A stretch of 64,000 bases of DNA from Rhodococcus triatomae (GTDB taxonomy: Bacteria > Actinomycetota > Actinomycetes > Mycobacteriales > Mycobacteriaceae). Shown here piece after piece: positions 36,019-45,412 of the stretch (positions are counted from its first letter, which is position 1; every line of letters starts with the position of its first letter). The stretch spans positions 620,001-684,000 of the forward strand of contig NZ_CP048814.1 in the NCBI RefSeq assembly GCF_014217785.1, in the 5' to 3' direction. The notes beneath the pieces were generated by a model. It did no database searches. It was not told the origin of the DNA and saw only the letters and a program-made list of their open reading frames with translations. The translations under genes and the position numbers were made by a program.

Positions 36019-36949
36019 CCTCGTCGGCGAACACGCGCAGGCTCTCGCGGACGGCCGCCTGCGACGGCCCCGCGGGCTGGACGTTGCAGAGGAAGTCGGT
36101 GGCATCCGGGACCACGAGGTCGCGGCCGATTGCCTCACCGACCTCGGCGCCGGTACCGAGGTAGCTGTGCCCGGTGCCGACGTAGTCACGTGCGGTGAAC
36201 CCCTCCGGAAACCGTCCGGCCGCAATCGATGTGGTCACCCATCGCTCGATGCCCGGCCGCATCTGCGCGAACGCGGCGTCACCGCTGTCCGCGCACAGCA
36301 CGGATCGGGACACCCCGACACGTGGCACCCGGCCCTGCTCCTCCTGCGCGGCTCGATAGCGCGCCACCCGGTCGGCCGCAATCTCGTCTCGTGGCCCGTG
36401 CGGTGAGGACGAGCGCCCGGTGAGCACGCCCAGGTCGTGCTCGGCGGCCAGGGCGAAACCGGACTCGGACGCGGTGCCGATCCACAGCCGGTCACGTAGT
36501 CCCGCAGTGGCGGGCACCAGATCGCTGTTGTCCGCCAACAACTCCCCCAGCACCTGCACGGTGTGCAGGAAGCGTTCGTGGCGACGGTCGTGGTCACTCC
36601 CGAAGCGCCGGGAGGTCGCCTCGTCCGCACCGGCACCGAGGCCGAGTTCGAGGCGGCCACCGCTCAGTGCGTCGAGCGTCGCGGCGTCCTCGGCCAAACG
36701 GATCGGATCCTCGAGCGACCCGACGACGACGGCGGTACCCAGGCGGAGTCGTTCGGTGTGCTGGGCGATCGCGGTCAGCAGGATCAGGGGTGACGGACAG
36801 TGCGCACGCTGCGCGCCGAAGTGGTGCTGCGCCACCCAGAACGAATCGAAGCCGAGTTCCTCCGCGTGAACGGCGAGTTCGACGGTCTCTCGCAGAAGGG
36901 CAGCCGAGTCGCCGTCACCGACGACGTGCGAGATGAATCCGAACCGCAT
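35978..36949 (-). CDS. luciferase-like (LLM) flavin-dependent monooxygenase
   Basis: 323 residues, bacterial-luciferase TIM-barrel family. Start [20 protein letters not shown], then the signature [20 protein letters not shown] and [20 protein letters not shown]. Cofactor is FMN or F420 and the substrate is not predictable. Convergent with, and overlapping the tail of, the double ATPase gene. Single gene; no link to the neighbouring T7SS module evident. Confidence 0.85.
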   Translation of the reverse strand: MRFGFISHVVGDGDSAALLRETVELAVHAEELGFDSFWVAQHHFGAQRAHCPSPLILLTAIAQHTERLRLGTAVVVGSLEDPIRLAEDAATLDALSGGRLELGLGAGADEATSRRFGSDHDRRHERFLHTVQVLGELLADNSDLVPATAGLRDRLWIGTASESGFALAAEHDLGVLTGRSSSPHGPRDEIAADRVARYRAAQEEQGRVPRVGVSRSVLCADSGDAAFAQMRPGIERWVTTSIAAGRFPEGFTARDYVGTGHSYLGTGAEVGEAIGRDLVVPDATDFLCNVQPAGPSQAAVRESLRVFADEVIPRWNAPRSVRF

Positions 36950-37000
36950 TGCCTCGCACTCCTCGTCACCGGGGCCACCACCGAGGCCTCTTGCCGATGC

Positions 37001-37933
37001 TCACCGTAGCGTCTGCGCCCCGGCCTCGATGAGGTGGGCGCGGCGGATCCTTCTCTCGATCAGCTGGCAGATCAAGGTGGCGTTGTCGACCGGGATGTAC
37101 CGCTCGAACTCGTCGGTGGTCAGGAGGATTGCCTCGCCGGGCACTGCCCACAGCTGCGTGCCGGTACGCAGCACCATCCACGGCGACGCACTCACCTCGG
37201 GGCCGAGGGTGATGGTGCGGCACCTGCGGATCTGGTTGTACGGCACCGACGCGTACAACCCCTCGTCAGGGAGTGTGGCCGGACCGAGGTTCCCGGGGCT
37301 GACGACTGCCAGTTCCAGTTGCTCGCCTGTGAGCTCGATCGTGGCGAGCTGAATTCCCTTGTTCCAACGCTCGAACCGGAACAAGGGACGCATCGTATGC
37401 CCCTTGGGATGTCCGAGGTATCGCGTGTGGAAAGGCAGGCGCAGCGACGTGTCGCCGAGCGCAGATGTCGTCGGAGGCACGATCAACTTGCGTGCCTGAT
37501 TCGCGACGTACGTGGACACCATGGGCAGCAGCCATATCCATAGCCACATCCACTCGAGTGCGACCGAGACGTCGACCCCCGAATCGTCGCGGATCAACAC
37601 CGAACTGACGACACCACCGAATGCCTGTGCCAGCCCTGCCAGAAAAGCCGTCGACGCCCACGCCGCAGGCTCCTGGTAGCCCGTACGTCGGAGCCAGACG
37701 CCGGCGGCCACCGCGGGGAGCGCACCCACAGCCGGGCCGATCAGCAGGTCACCCGTGAAAACACCACCCCGCGCCATGGTCGTGACGACGAGCACCAATG
37801 TGACGATGAGCGCGGGAGCCACGACGTAAACACAGGCGAGGAGCATCCGAACTCGTGCCCACAGTGCGGCGACGTCGGGAGCAGGATCAGCGACAAGTCC
37901 CGGCGGACGGGTAGGAACAGGAGCCGGGATCAC
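37001..37933 (-). CDS. four-helix membrane protein of a T7SS module (possible immunity/partner)
   Basis: 310 residues from the GTG at 37933, which overlaps the stop of the WXG gene (GTGA); an upstream GTG at 37966 would give a longer overlap. Four membrane helices (e.g. LLACVYVVAPALIVTLVLVV) and a soluble C-terminal domain (IELTGEQLELAVVSPGNLG ... YNQIRRCRTITLG). It ends NATLICQLIERRIRR. The 7520-8311 protein ends in a similar way (DAALVHAFIVEQVERNRR) and has the same place in its operon. Family not recognised. Confidence 0.65.
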   Translation of the reverse strand: MIPAPVPTRPPGLVADPAPDVAALWARVRMLLACVYVVAPALIVTLVLVVTTMARGGVFTGDLLIGPAVGALPAVAAGVWLRRTGYQEPAAWASTAFLAGLAQAFGGVVSSVLIRDDSGVDVSVALEWMWLWIWLLPMVSTYVANQARKLIVPPTTSALGDTSLRLPFHTRYLGHPKGHTMRPLFRFERWNKGIQLATIELTGEQLELAVVSPGNLGPATLPDEGLYASVPYNQIRRCRTITLGPEVSASPWMVLRTGTQLWAVPGEAILLTTDEFERYIPVDNATLICQLIERRIRRAHLIEAGAQTLR

Positions 37934-38691
37934 TGTGCGGTCGTCACCTGGAGTGCGTTGTAACACCCGTCGAGGAGACTCCGAATCATGGCGATCGCTT
38001 CCAGTCCCAGCTGCACGTACTTGGCAAGGTCACCCAACAGGTTCCCTACAGTCCTGACCACCTGCGCTATACGCGTCACCGCTTGAGCCACGACAGCGGG
38101 AGCGGCGAAACCGACCGACGCAAGGATCTGAGCTGTCCAACTGAGCAGCGAGGCCGCAATGCTGGCGAGCAGGTCACGTACAGCCGTCCGCACGCCGGCC
38201 ACGATTTTGGACATGCCTTCCGTCGCCGTTGCGAGGCCGTTCGCCGCGGCAGCCGCCGCCCCGGCGATGTTCGCAATGTCATCTGCGCGAGCGCGATAGG
38301 CTTCGGCAGCTTGCCCGGACCAATCACTGGTACCCGACTTCACCTCGCTGCCCATCGACTCGCGCACCGAAGTGAGCTCGTTCTCGATGTTGCTCCAGGA
38401 CTGCGCGTAGGAGGCCACCATTGCCGGGTTTCCTGCAAGGTTGTCGAGAGCCTCACGAGCAGGCTCGATGTGTTCGAGCATCCAGGAAATAGTTTGACTC
38501 GCCACGTAACCGATAGGGTCGATCACCGCCGAGGCGGTATCCACTGCGACACCCAGCCTGCCCGACGCCGCCGAACCCAGGTCTCCGGCCTCAATTCCAT
38601 CCGATACCTGCCAGGCTGCCTCGAACAGTGTCAAGCCGGTCGTGAGTCCGGTACTTGTCGGCTGATACTCGGCGATCAGACTGTCCGTCAT
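37930..38691 (-). CDS. WXG100-like putative T7SS substrate with hydrophobic C-terminus
   Basis: 253 residues, no signal peptide. About 75 residues lead into a WXG hairpin (TSDWSGQAAEAYRARADDIA), preceded by LDNLAGNPAMVASYAQSWSN. The tail is hydrophobic and helical (LLASIAASLLSWTAQILASV, then VVAQAVTRIAQVV). The 5' end overlaps the stop of the EspC-like gene and the 3' end overlaps the membrane-protein gene, giving a tightly coupled four-gene operon. Probably exported by an ESX system encoded elsewhere. Confidence 0.68.
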   Translation of the reverse strand: MTDSLIAEYQPTSTGLTTGLTLFEAAWQVSDGIEAGDLGSAASGRLGVAVDTASAVIDPIGYVASQTISWMLEHIEPAREALDNLAGNPAMVASYAQSWSNIENELTSVRESMGSEVKSGTSDWSGQAAEAYRARADDIANIAGAAAAAANGLATATEGMSKIVAGVRTAVRDLLASIAASLLSWTAQILASVGFAAPAVVAQAVTRIAQVVRTVGNLLGDLAKYVQLGLEAIAMIRSLLDGCYNALQVTTAQ

Positions 38692-39038
38692 CGTCCACCC
38701 CCACGACCCGGGCCGCCAGCCGGACCGAGGCTCTCGAGAATCTCTCCGAGTGCTTTTGCCAGCCTCTCGTCGGCCTCCTTGTACGCAACGGCCGCCTCAC
38801 GCAGCTTGACGCTGACGTCCTTCATCGCCTCGGCCGTCGCGCGGATACTCGCCGCACCCTGTTGCTGGGGTTCGACCAGCATCGCACCGAACACCTGGCA
38901 GAAGACTCCGTAGGCCTCGTCCATCGAGGACAACTGATTCGCATCGTCCGCCGCGCTTCCGGTTCGCCCGCCGAAGTCGGCGACGGATTCCGAATGTGAG
39001 GTCAACTGGTCGAGGTCGACCGACAACGGGGTAGTCAT
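38688..39038 (-). CDS. EspC-like (DUF2580) T7SS-associated protein
   Basis: 116 residues. Clear EspC/DUF2580 pattern: LTSHSESVADFGGRTGSAAD near the start and IRATAEAMKDVSVKLREAAV in the second half, closing with a Gly/Arg tail. Coupled by ATGA overlap to both neighbours (YbaB-like protein upstream, WXG-type protein downstream). Expected to act with the WXG protein in export. Confidence 0.75.
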   Translation of the reverse strand: MTTPLSVDLDQLTSHSESVADFGGRTGSAADDANQLSSMDEAYGVFCQVFGAMLVEPQQQGAASIRATAEAMKDVSVKLREAAVAYKEADERLAKALGEILESLGPAGGPGRGGGR

Positions 39039-39487
39039 CGTCGGCCCTCGTCCCCGTTGTCGAGGATCGACCGATTCTCGAAGTACTCGTCGTCGTCGGC
39101 AGGACGCTCTTCCCCTTCGGCCGGATCGGGGAAACGCTGCCGATACTGGTTGAGGATGTCCGCCCCGGCGGGATCGTCGCCCACCGTGGCCTGCACGGCG
39201 GATGCCACGGATTCACGGAGCTGTGCCTGTGCCTCGCGCAGAGTCTCCATGATCTCCGCGGACAGCGACGACGGGTCCACCCCGCGAGCCGAGTCGGTGA
39301 GAAGGATGTCGGACGGCAGGCCGTTGCCGTCGATCGACACCTGCACCCGCCCGGACCTGGATGTGTGCGTGACGTGCGCGGACGCCATCTGTGTATGCAG
39401 TTCGCGGAACTGCTGTGCCTTGCGCTCCAAGCCCTCGGCCCAGCTCGCGAGTTCGTCCGCGGCGCGATGCGGATCGGTACTGATCAC
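39035..39487 (-). CDS. YbaB/EbfC-like protein heading a T7SS operon
   Basis: 150 residues from GTG 39487, chosen for the GGGGGGAA site; an upstream in-frame ATG lies in non-coding-looking sequence. N-terminal coiled helix (ADELASWAEGLERKAQQFRE), then a beta-rich YbaB-type core (SGRVQVSIDGNGLPSDILLT), then a long helix and an acidic tail (DDDEYFENRSIL). YbaB-like proteins often open actinobacterial T7SS-associated operons; their job there is unknown. Confidence 0.72.
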   Translation of the reverse strand: MISTDPHRAADELASWAEGLERKAQQFRELHTQMASAHVTHTSRSGRVQVSIDGNGLPSDILLTDSARGVDPSSLSAEIMETLREAQAQLRESVASAVQATVGDDPAGADILNQYRQRFPDPAEGEERPADDDEYFENRSILDNGDEGRR

Positions 39488-39604
39488 GACTTCCCCCCTA
39501 TGGTCCTGCCCCTGCCCCCGGCAGTGGTTCAGCGTCGACCGCGCCACGCTAGCACCACGGATCACACGCCACCATTGCGCCACCGATCTCCTAGCCTGGA
39601 CACC

Positions 39605-40210
39605 ATGCCGCTGCGCAACCGCGTGACCCCGACGGGTGAACTGATCGCCACCACCTCACGGGGCACGCTGATGGGCAACCGGGGTGTGCTGCACGACGAT
39701 CACCGCCGGATCGTCCGTCACGGTCAGACCCGCCGCTGGATCATCTGCCTACTCGAATTCAAAGGCCGACGCCGCACCGTGATGACACCGCACCGCTACA
39801 CGGAACTATTCTTCCTCGACGAGGCCACCGCACTCGCCGCGGGACATCGACCGTGTGCGGAGTGCCGTCGGCCCGAGTACAACTCCTACCGAGCGGCCTG
39901 GGCGAGCGCTCGCCGCCTCACGGCACCGCCCTCCGCCGACGAGATGGATCTGATGCTGGCGGCTGAACGCCGCGCGCGCCCGAGAAGAGGCAACGCAGCA
40001 GATCTGCCACCGGGTTCGATGATCCTCGTGGAGCACGTGCCGCACCTGGTGCTCGGCACCAGCGTCGCCCGGTGGACCCCCTCCGGGTACGTCGACCCCG
40101 GGCCGCTGCCCACCGGCGAGGTCCCGATCCTCACTCCTGAAACGACGATCGACGCGCTGCGTGCGGGCTACCTCCCGGTTCTCCATTCCTCGACGCCGTC
40201 GTCCTCGTGA
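39605..40210 (+). CDS. Ada-like zinc-binding protein of unknown function
   Basis: 201 residues. LFFLDEATALAAGHRPCAEC followed by RRP resembles the metal-binding N-terminal repeat of the Ada DNA-repair protein (A-x-G-x-R-P-C-x-x-C). The rest has no recognised domain; the motifs LMGNRGVLHDD and DLPPGSMILVE appear well formed. A nucleic-acid-related role is a guess. Monocistronic, ATG 39605. Confidence 0.65.
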   Translation: MPLRNRVTPTGELIATTSRGTLMGNRGVLHDDHRRIVRHGQTRRWIICLLEFKGRRRTVMTPHRYTELFFLDEATALAAGHRPCAECRRPEYNSYRAAWASARRLTAPPSADEMDLMLAAERRARPRRGNAADLPPGSMILVEHVPHLVLGTSVARWTPSGYVDPGPLPTGEVPILTPETTIDALRAGYLPVLHSSTPSSS

Positions 40211-40310
40211 CCCGGGCGGCCACCCACCCCCACATCACCGATTCGACAGATTCCGTTCACCGGGCACTCGTACGCTTCGCTCACCACCCGCCGAACACGG
40301 AGAGAATTTC

Positions 40311-41732
40311 ATGTATCTGACGAGGACTCGCCGGTTCGCGGCCTACGCCGCACTGATCCTGGGCGCCACACTCGTGGCTCCGACCGTGGCCGCCGCGGAT
40401 CCGTCCACCGGCTACGCGGTCAGCGCCGTCCCGGATCGAATCGTCCTGACCCCGACCGCGAATCCGCAGACGTCCCAGGCGGTGTCCTGGCGAGTGTCCA
40501 CGGACACCACCGATGGTGTCCTGCAGGTCGAGGTCCCCGGGTCCGGGACCGTCGACTTCGCCGCCGACCGGAGCAACGATGTCCAACTGGCCGGGTGGCC
40601 GGTCGGAGCCCGTCACTTCTCCGCCGTCGCGGAGGGTCTGGCACCCGGCACCGACTACCGGTACCGTGTCGGGTCCGACGCGCACTGGAGCGACTGGGCC
40701 ACGTTCACCACCGCATCCGCCGACGAGGCGCTGACGTTCCTCTACTTCGGCGACGCGCAGAACGATGTCGCGGCCACGTTCACGCCCGTCGTGGACGCCG
40801 CGTTCGCCGCCACCCCCGGTGCGAAGCTGCACCTGCACGCAGGGGATCTCATCAACACCTCGAGCACGGACAGCGAGTGGGGCGAGTGGTTCGACGCCCT
40901 GGGTGAGCACGGCCGCGAGGTCAACGTGTTCGCCACGCCGGGCAACCACGAGTACGTGGGCGATGCGCGGATCGAACAGTTCCGCAGCCACTTCCGGTTC
41001 CCGGACAACGGACCGCAGCCGGTCGACGACACGGAGCGGTTGCTGTCCGAGTATCTCGGTGGCGGTACCTACTACACGGACTACCAAGGGGTGCGGTTCA
41101 TTTCGATGAACGCCAACACCCCGGGTCAGCTGCTGAGCTACCTGCCGACCGGGAGCAGCGCATCGGGCTTCCTCACGGTGTGGGAGGACCTGCAGGCCCG
41201 CTGGCTGGACGCGGTGCTCGCGGAGAACCCGAATCGGTGGTCGGTGGTCACGTTCCACCAGCCCGTCTTCTCGGCCACCAGCGGCCGCGACAACACGACG
41301 TTGCGCGAGGCGTGGGTGCCGGTACTGGAACGCCACGACGTGGACCTGGTCCTGATGGGCCACGATCACGCGTACACGCGCGGACACCTCTTCGCCAACG
41401 ACGGTGCGACGCCGTCGGAGAGCACCGGTCCGGTGTATGCCGTCACGGTGGCCGGGCCGAAGTACTACGACGTGGACAGCGACGAGAACTCGAACTGGTT
41501 GAACAACGGCGCCCGTCGCGTGGTCACCGCGAACGAGACGTCGACGTTCCAGCAGATCACCGTGGACGGCAGCACCCTCTCCTACCGCTCGGTGATCGCC
41601 GCGGTCGGCGACGACGCGCACATCGGTGACCGGCCGATCGGAGCAGGCGACGTCGGTTCCGTGCTCGACGAGTTCACGATCGAGAAGACGGCGGCCGGCA
41701 AGCGTGTGGTGGACGGTCCCGCCGCGCGCTGA
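40311..41732 (+). CDS. secreted purple acid phosphatase-like metallophosphoesterase
   Basis: 473 residues with a signal peptide cleaved after VAAADP (about residue 29-30). An N-terminal fibronectin/PAP beta domain (LTPTANPQTSQAVSWRVSTD) is followed by a calcineurin-like phosphoesterase core: LYFGDAQND, LHAGDLINTS, TPGNHEY, VTFHQPVFS, LMGHDHAYTR. These supply the five dinuclear-metal motifs. Extracellular phosphate release is the likely role. ATG 40311 after GGAGAGAATTTC. Stops 4 bp from the convergent acetyltransferase stop. Confidence 0.9.
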   Translation: MYLTRTRRFAAYAALILGATLVAPTVAAADPSTGYAVSAVPDRIVLTPTANPQTSQAVSWRVSTDTTDGVLQVEVPGSGTVDFAADRSNDVQLAGWPVGARHFSAVAEGLAPGTDYRYRVGSDAHWSDWATFTTASADEALTFLYFGDAQNDVAATFTPVVDAAFAATPGAKLHLHAGDLINTSSTDSEWGEWFDALGEHGREVNVFATPGNHEYVGDARIEQFRSHFRFPDNGPQPVDDTERLLSEYLGGGTYYTDYQGVRFISMNANTPGQLLSYLPTGSSASGFLTVWEDLQARWLDAVLAENPNRWSVVTFHQPVFSATSGRDNTTLREAWVPVLERHDVDLVLMGHDHAYTRGHLFANDGATPSESTGPVYAVTVAGPKYYDVDSDENSNWLNNGARRVVTANETSTFQQITVDGSTLSYRSVIAAVGDDAHIGDRPIGAGDVGSVLDEFTIEKTAAGKRVVDGPAAR

Positions 41733-41736
41733 TCGG

Positions 41737-42462
41737 TCAGGCGGGGGTCTGCACCAGCGTGAGCATCGATCGCTTGCGGAGGGTGAATCCCAGTGTCTCG
41801 TAGAGGCTGATCGCCGTCGTGTTGTGAGCGACGGCGTGCAGGAACGGCACCTCTCCCCGGGATCGGATCCCCGCCCCCACCGCGCGGATCAGCCGCGAGG
41901 CATAGCCACGGCCGCGGAACTCGGGATCGGTGCACACGGCGCTGATCTCGGTCCAGCCGGGCGGGTGCATCCGCTCGCCTGCCAGCGCGACCAGACGCCC
42001 GTGCACCCGCAGGCCGAGATAGGTGCCCATCTCGATGGTGCGCGGCGCGTACGGCCCTGGCTCGGTGCGGGCGACGAGGTCGAGGATCTCCGGCACGTCG
42101 GCCGCCGTGAGCACCTCCGGTTCGGGTTCGTCACCGACTTCCGGGCCGGCGACGCGGAGGCCACGACCCTCCATCTGCACCGAGCCGAACTGCTCGAGCA
42201 CCGTCCACCCGTCCGGAGGGACGTGGCCCGGCCCGCGCAGCGCGGTCACGGCGCCCGGGCCGATCAGGGTGGCCAGATCCGCCCAGTCCCGATCGGCGAG
42301 GACCGGTGGGTGACCGACGAATCGGGCGACCTCCGGTTCATAGCGGCCGATCCGCCCGACCCACTGCGCGAATCCACTGTGCGCGCCCCGCAGCGAGGCT
42401 CGCACCGGGTCGTCCAACGGATGCAACGACGTATCGAGGTCGACGGTCGAATCAGCAGTCAC
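41737..42462 (-). CDS. GNAT-family N-acetyltransferase
   Basis: 241 residues. The C-terminal FR47-like GNAT domain shows the acetyl-CoA motif A CTDPEFRGRGYASRLIRAVG and the later HNTTAISLYETLGF segment. The N-terminal half is a second, degenerate domain common in this subgroup. Start at one of two adjacent GTG codons (42465 or 42462), because GGAGG lies 6 bases before 42462. Substrate unknown. Confidence 0.82.
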   Translation of the reverse strand: MTADSTVDLDTSLHPLDDPVRASLRGAHSGFAQWVGRIGRYEPEVARFVGHPPVLADRDWADLATLIGPGAVTALRGPGHVPPDGWTVLEQFGSVQMEGRGLRVAGPEVGDEPEPEVLTAADVPEILDLVARTEPGPYAPRTIEMGTYLGLRVHGRLVALAGERMHPPGWTEISAVCTDPEFRGRGYASRLIRAVGAGIRSRGEVPFLHAVAHNTTAISLYETLGFTLRKRSMLTLVQTPA

Positions 42463-42797
42463 CACAGTCCTCCGTACCGAACACCCGACACCATCCCGAA
42501 CGTTAGCCACGCACACGAGAGCATGGCAGCGTTTGCACTCACCGAGATTCCGAAACCCCGCGTCCCGCTCACCGCCGTCTCCTCCGTCCGTCCGCGACGG
42601 CACACACCAGCTGCAGGCATCCCGGCCCGGCGCCGGGCAGCCGACACCGGCCGGACGCGCCGCCGCCCCGACCACGGTCTTCACGCTCGCGCCGATCTAT
42701 TCCCCGGGTATCACCGTGATCCGAACCGTTGATCCCGCGAACGGTCGTTCCTACGTTGACGGGAGACCCGTCCGGCGCATCCCAGGAGCCCACCACG
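42463..42797. other. 335-bp divergent intergenic region, sulfur-cluster promoter side
   Basis: Separates the acetyltransferase from the first luciferase-like gene. It holds the inverted repeat ATCACCGTGAT (42710-42720), the perfect hairpin GACGGGAGACCCGTC (42758-42772) and the AGGAG ribosome site. No convincing gene is seen; a frame reading MAAFALTEIPKPRVP from about 42523 has no ribosome site. Confidence 0.5.
42710..42720 (+). promoter_or_regulatory. putative operator ATCACcGTGAT
   Basis: Imperfect dyad (ATCAC/GTGAT around one base), followed by CCGAAC. A matching 17-base motif, in the orientation of its own gene, lies upstream of the TauD-like gene (48501-48511). Located 78 bp before the first luciferase-like gene. 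Confidence 0.5.
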
Positions 42798-44009
42798 ATG
42801 GCATCGACTTCCCTCCACCTCGGCGTTGCACTCGACGGCGCCGGGTGGCACCCGGCGGCATGGCGCGAGCCGAACTCGCGCCCCACTGAACTGTTCGCCC
42901 CGTCGTACTGGACCGATCTCGTCGCCACGGCAGAGCGGGGGCTGCTCGACTTCGTGAGCATCGAGGACACCCTGACAGCGCCCACCGAGCGCCACCTCCG
43001 CGCCGACGATGCCGTGGACCGGGTCCGCGCGCGGATCGATGCGCACCTGATCGCGGCCCGAGTCGCGCCGGTCACGTCGGGGATCGGCCTGATCCCCACG
43101 ATCACGACCACCCACACCGAACCGTTCCACGTCTCGAAGGCACTGGCGACGCTCGACTACACCTCGCGCGGTCGCGCCGGGTGGCAGGTGCGGATTTCGG
43201 GCACCGCGGACGAAGCCGCACACTTCGGCCGGCGGGAAGTCCACAGTCCCGCCGACGAGGAGATCGCGAACGTGCTGGCGGGCGGCGACCTCCCCGCCGG
43301 TGTGCTCGAGCTGTTCGACGAGGCGCAGGACGTCATCGAGGTCGTGCGGCGCCTCTGGGACAGCTGGGAGGACGGCGCGGAGATCCGTGACGTCGCGACC
43401 CGCCGGTTCATCGACCGGGACAAGCTGCACTACATCGACTTCGAGGGCCGGTTCTTCGACGTGCGCGGACCGTCGATCACGCCCCGGCCGCCGCAGGGCC
43501 AGCCCGTGGTGGCGGCGCTGGCGCACCAGCGGGTTCCGTACGAGCTCGCCGCCCGCGGCGGCGATCTCGTGTTCGTCACACCGTCCGTCGACGGGCCCCA
43601 GACCGTTCTCGACGACGTCGCCGGCGCGCTCGCGCGGACCGGTCGTGAGGGCGAGCCTCTACGGGTGTACGCCGATCTCGTCGTGTTCCTCGATACGTCG
43701 CAGGAGCCCGGGGCGTCCCGGCTGGACCGGCTGAACACCCTGGACGGCCGCGAATTCCACTCGGATGCCGCCGTGTTCACCGGGAGTGCCGAGACGCTCG
43801 CCGATCTGCTCACCGACTGGCGGGGCCTGGGGTTCGACGGCTTCCGGCTGCGGCCCGGTGTCGCGGTCGACGATCTCGCCACGATCAGCGACACACTGGT
43901 CCCGATCCTGCAGCGGCGCGGCCTGTTCCGCACCGCGTATCCGGATCTCCCGCTGCGTGGGCTGCTCGGCCTGCCCACCGACGTCCCCAACCGCTACGCC
44001 ACCGTCTGA
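42798..44009 (+). CDS. luciferase-like (LLM) flavin-dependent monooxygenase
   Basis: 403 residues, ATG 42798 after CCAGGAGCCCACCACG. Bacterial-luciferase fold: an N-terminal segment LHLGVALDGAGWHPAAW, then LATLDYTSRGRAGWQVRIS and FIDRDKLHYIDFEGRFFDVR, the last a hallmark of the NtaA/SnaA/DszA-DmoA group. First gene of a three-gene unit of such enzymes. These families oxidise organosulfur or amine compounds with FMNH2 from a separate reductase; no reductase gene is adjacent. Confidence 0.85.
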   Translation: MASTSLHLGVALDGAGWHPAAWREPNSRPTELFAPSYWTDLVATAERGLLDFVSIEDTLTAPTERHLRADDAVDRVRARIDAHLIAARVAPVTSGIGLIPTITTTHTEPFHVSKALATLDYTSRGRAGWQVRISGTADEAAHFGRREVHSPADEEIANVLAGGDLPAGVLELFDEAQDVIEVVRRLWDSWEDGAEIRDVATRRFIDRDKLHYIDFEGRFFDVRGPSITPRPPQGQPVVAALAHQRVPYELAARGGDLVFVTPSVDGPQTVLDDVAGALARTGREGEPLRVYADLVVFLDTSQEPGASRLDRLNTLDGREFHSDAAVFTGSAETLADLLTDWRGLGFDGFRLRPGVAVDDLATISDTLVPILQRRGLFRTAYPDLPLRGLLGLPTDVPNRYATV

Positions 44010-44023
44010 GTATCGAGGTTCCC

Positions 44024-45400
44024 ATGAGCACCGTCCGCAAGCAGGTCATCCTCGGCGCCTACCTCGGCGGCGTCAACCATCACACCGCGTGGTGGCACCC
44101 GGACGCCGGAAGTCAGATCGACTTCGGGACGTTCGAGCACACGGCGCGCACCGCCGAACGCGGCAAGTTCGACTTCTTCTTCCTCGCCGAGGGGCTGATC
44201 CTTCGCGAACGCGCGGGCCGGATATTCGACCAGGACGTCATCGGTCGCCCGGACACCTTCACCGTGCTCGCCTCCCTGGCTTCCGTCACCGAACATCTCG
44301 GTCTCGCCGGCACCATCAACACCACCTTCAACGAGCCGTACGAACTCGCCCGGCAGTTCGCGAGCCTCGATCACCTCTCCGGCGGGCGAGCCGCCTGGAA
44401 CGTGGTGACGTCGTTCGACGCCTTCACCGGACAGAACTTCCGGCGCGGCGGTTTCCTGGACCGGTCGCAGCGATACGAGCGAGCCGAGGAGACCCTGCGG
44501 GCCGTGCGACAACTGTGGGATTCGTGGAACGTCGACGACATCGTGGCCGACAAGGAGTCCGGCCGATACCTGCGCCGGGCCGAGGCCGGGGAGTTCGAGT
44601 TCCACGGCAACCAGTTCGACATCTCCGGTCGGTTCACGGTGCCGCGCAGCCCCCAGGGTCGCCCGGTGGTCCTGCAGGCAGGCGTGTCGCCGCAGGGCCG
44701 CGACTTCGCCGCCGCCAACGCGGACGCGATCTTCTCCCCGTACGGCGCACTCCCCGAAGCCGCGGATTTCTACCGCGACATCAAGTCGCGTGCGGTCGCC
44801 GCCGGACGGAGCGCGGACGACATCAAGATCCTGCCGTCGGCGAGCTTCGTGCTCGGCGACAGCGAGGCCGACGCTCTGGAGAAGTATCACGCCGTCCGCG
44901 AGGAGCAGGTCACCGGCCAGACGGCGCAGATCTTGCTGGAACAGATCTGGAACCGGGACCTGTCCGGCTACGATCCGGACGGCCCGCTGCCCGACGTCGA
45001 CCCGGACCCGGATGCACCACCGATCATCCAGGGTCGCGCCTTCGTCCATCAGGACCGGTTCGACACGGTGGCCCGGCTGCGCCAGGTCGCCGAGACGAAG
45101 AAGCTGAGCTTGCGCGAGGTCGTCATCGACCAGTTCGAGCGCGGCCCCGTCGTCGGCACCGCAGCCCAGGTCGCGGAGAAGATCGACTCGTTCGTACAGA
45201 GCGACGGATCGGACGGTTTCATCATCGGCTCACACCTGGTGCCGTGGGGTCTGGACGAGTTCGTCGACCAGGTGGTGCCGTTGCTGCAGGACCGCGGCGC
45301 GCTCCGCGCCGACTACACCGGCACCACCCTGCGCGACAACCTCGGCCTACCCGACGTGCGCGCGGCGCACGCCGCGCCCACCCACGCTGCGCACGCATAA
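44024..45400 (+). CDS. NtaA/SnaA/DszA-family FMN-dependent monooxygenase
   Basis: 458 residues, typical length for the NtaA/SnaA/DszA(SoxA) family. Hallmarks: ILGAYLGGVNHHTAWWHPDA at the start, FDFFFLAEGLILRER, LSGGRAAWNVVTSFD, QRYERAEETLRAVRQLWDSW, and FEFHGNQFDISGRFTVPRSP. Such enzymes hydroxylate nitrilotriacetate, dibenzothiophene sulfone or dimethyl sulfide. With the dioxygenase gene nearby, an organosulfur substrate is favoured (inference). Starts 14 bp after the previous gene, same operon. Confidence 0.9.
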   Translation: MSTVRKQVILGAYLGGVNHHTAWWHPDAGSQIDFGTFEHTARTAERGKFDFFFLAEGLILRERAGRIFDQDVIGRPDTFTVLASLASVTEHLGLAGTINTTFNEPYELARQFASLDHLSGGRAAWNVVTSFDAFTGQNFRRGGFLDRSQRYERAEETLRAVRQLWDSWNVDDIVADKESGRYLRRAEAGEFEFHGNQFDISGRFTVPRSPQGRPVVLQAGVSPQGRDFAAANADAIFSPYGALPEAADFYRDIKSRAVAAGRSADDIKILPSASFVLGDSEADALEKYHAVREEQVTGQTAQILLEQIWNRDLSGYDPDGPLPDVDPDPDAPPIIQGRAFVHQDRFDTVARLRQVAETKKLSLREVVIDQFERGPVVGTAAQVAEKIDSFVQSDGSDGFIIGSHLVPWGLDEFVDQVVPLLQDRGALRADYTGTTLRDNLGLPDVRAAHAAPTHAAHA

Positions 45401-45412
45401 GGAGACAACAGC

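Noticed and set aside
42523-42732. Small open frame MAAFALTEIPKPRVP... before the sulfur cluster as a leader peptide
   Set aside because: No ribosome site, no cysteine codons expected of a sulfur-responsive leader, and skewed composition.
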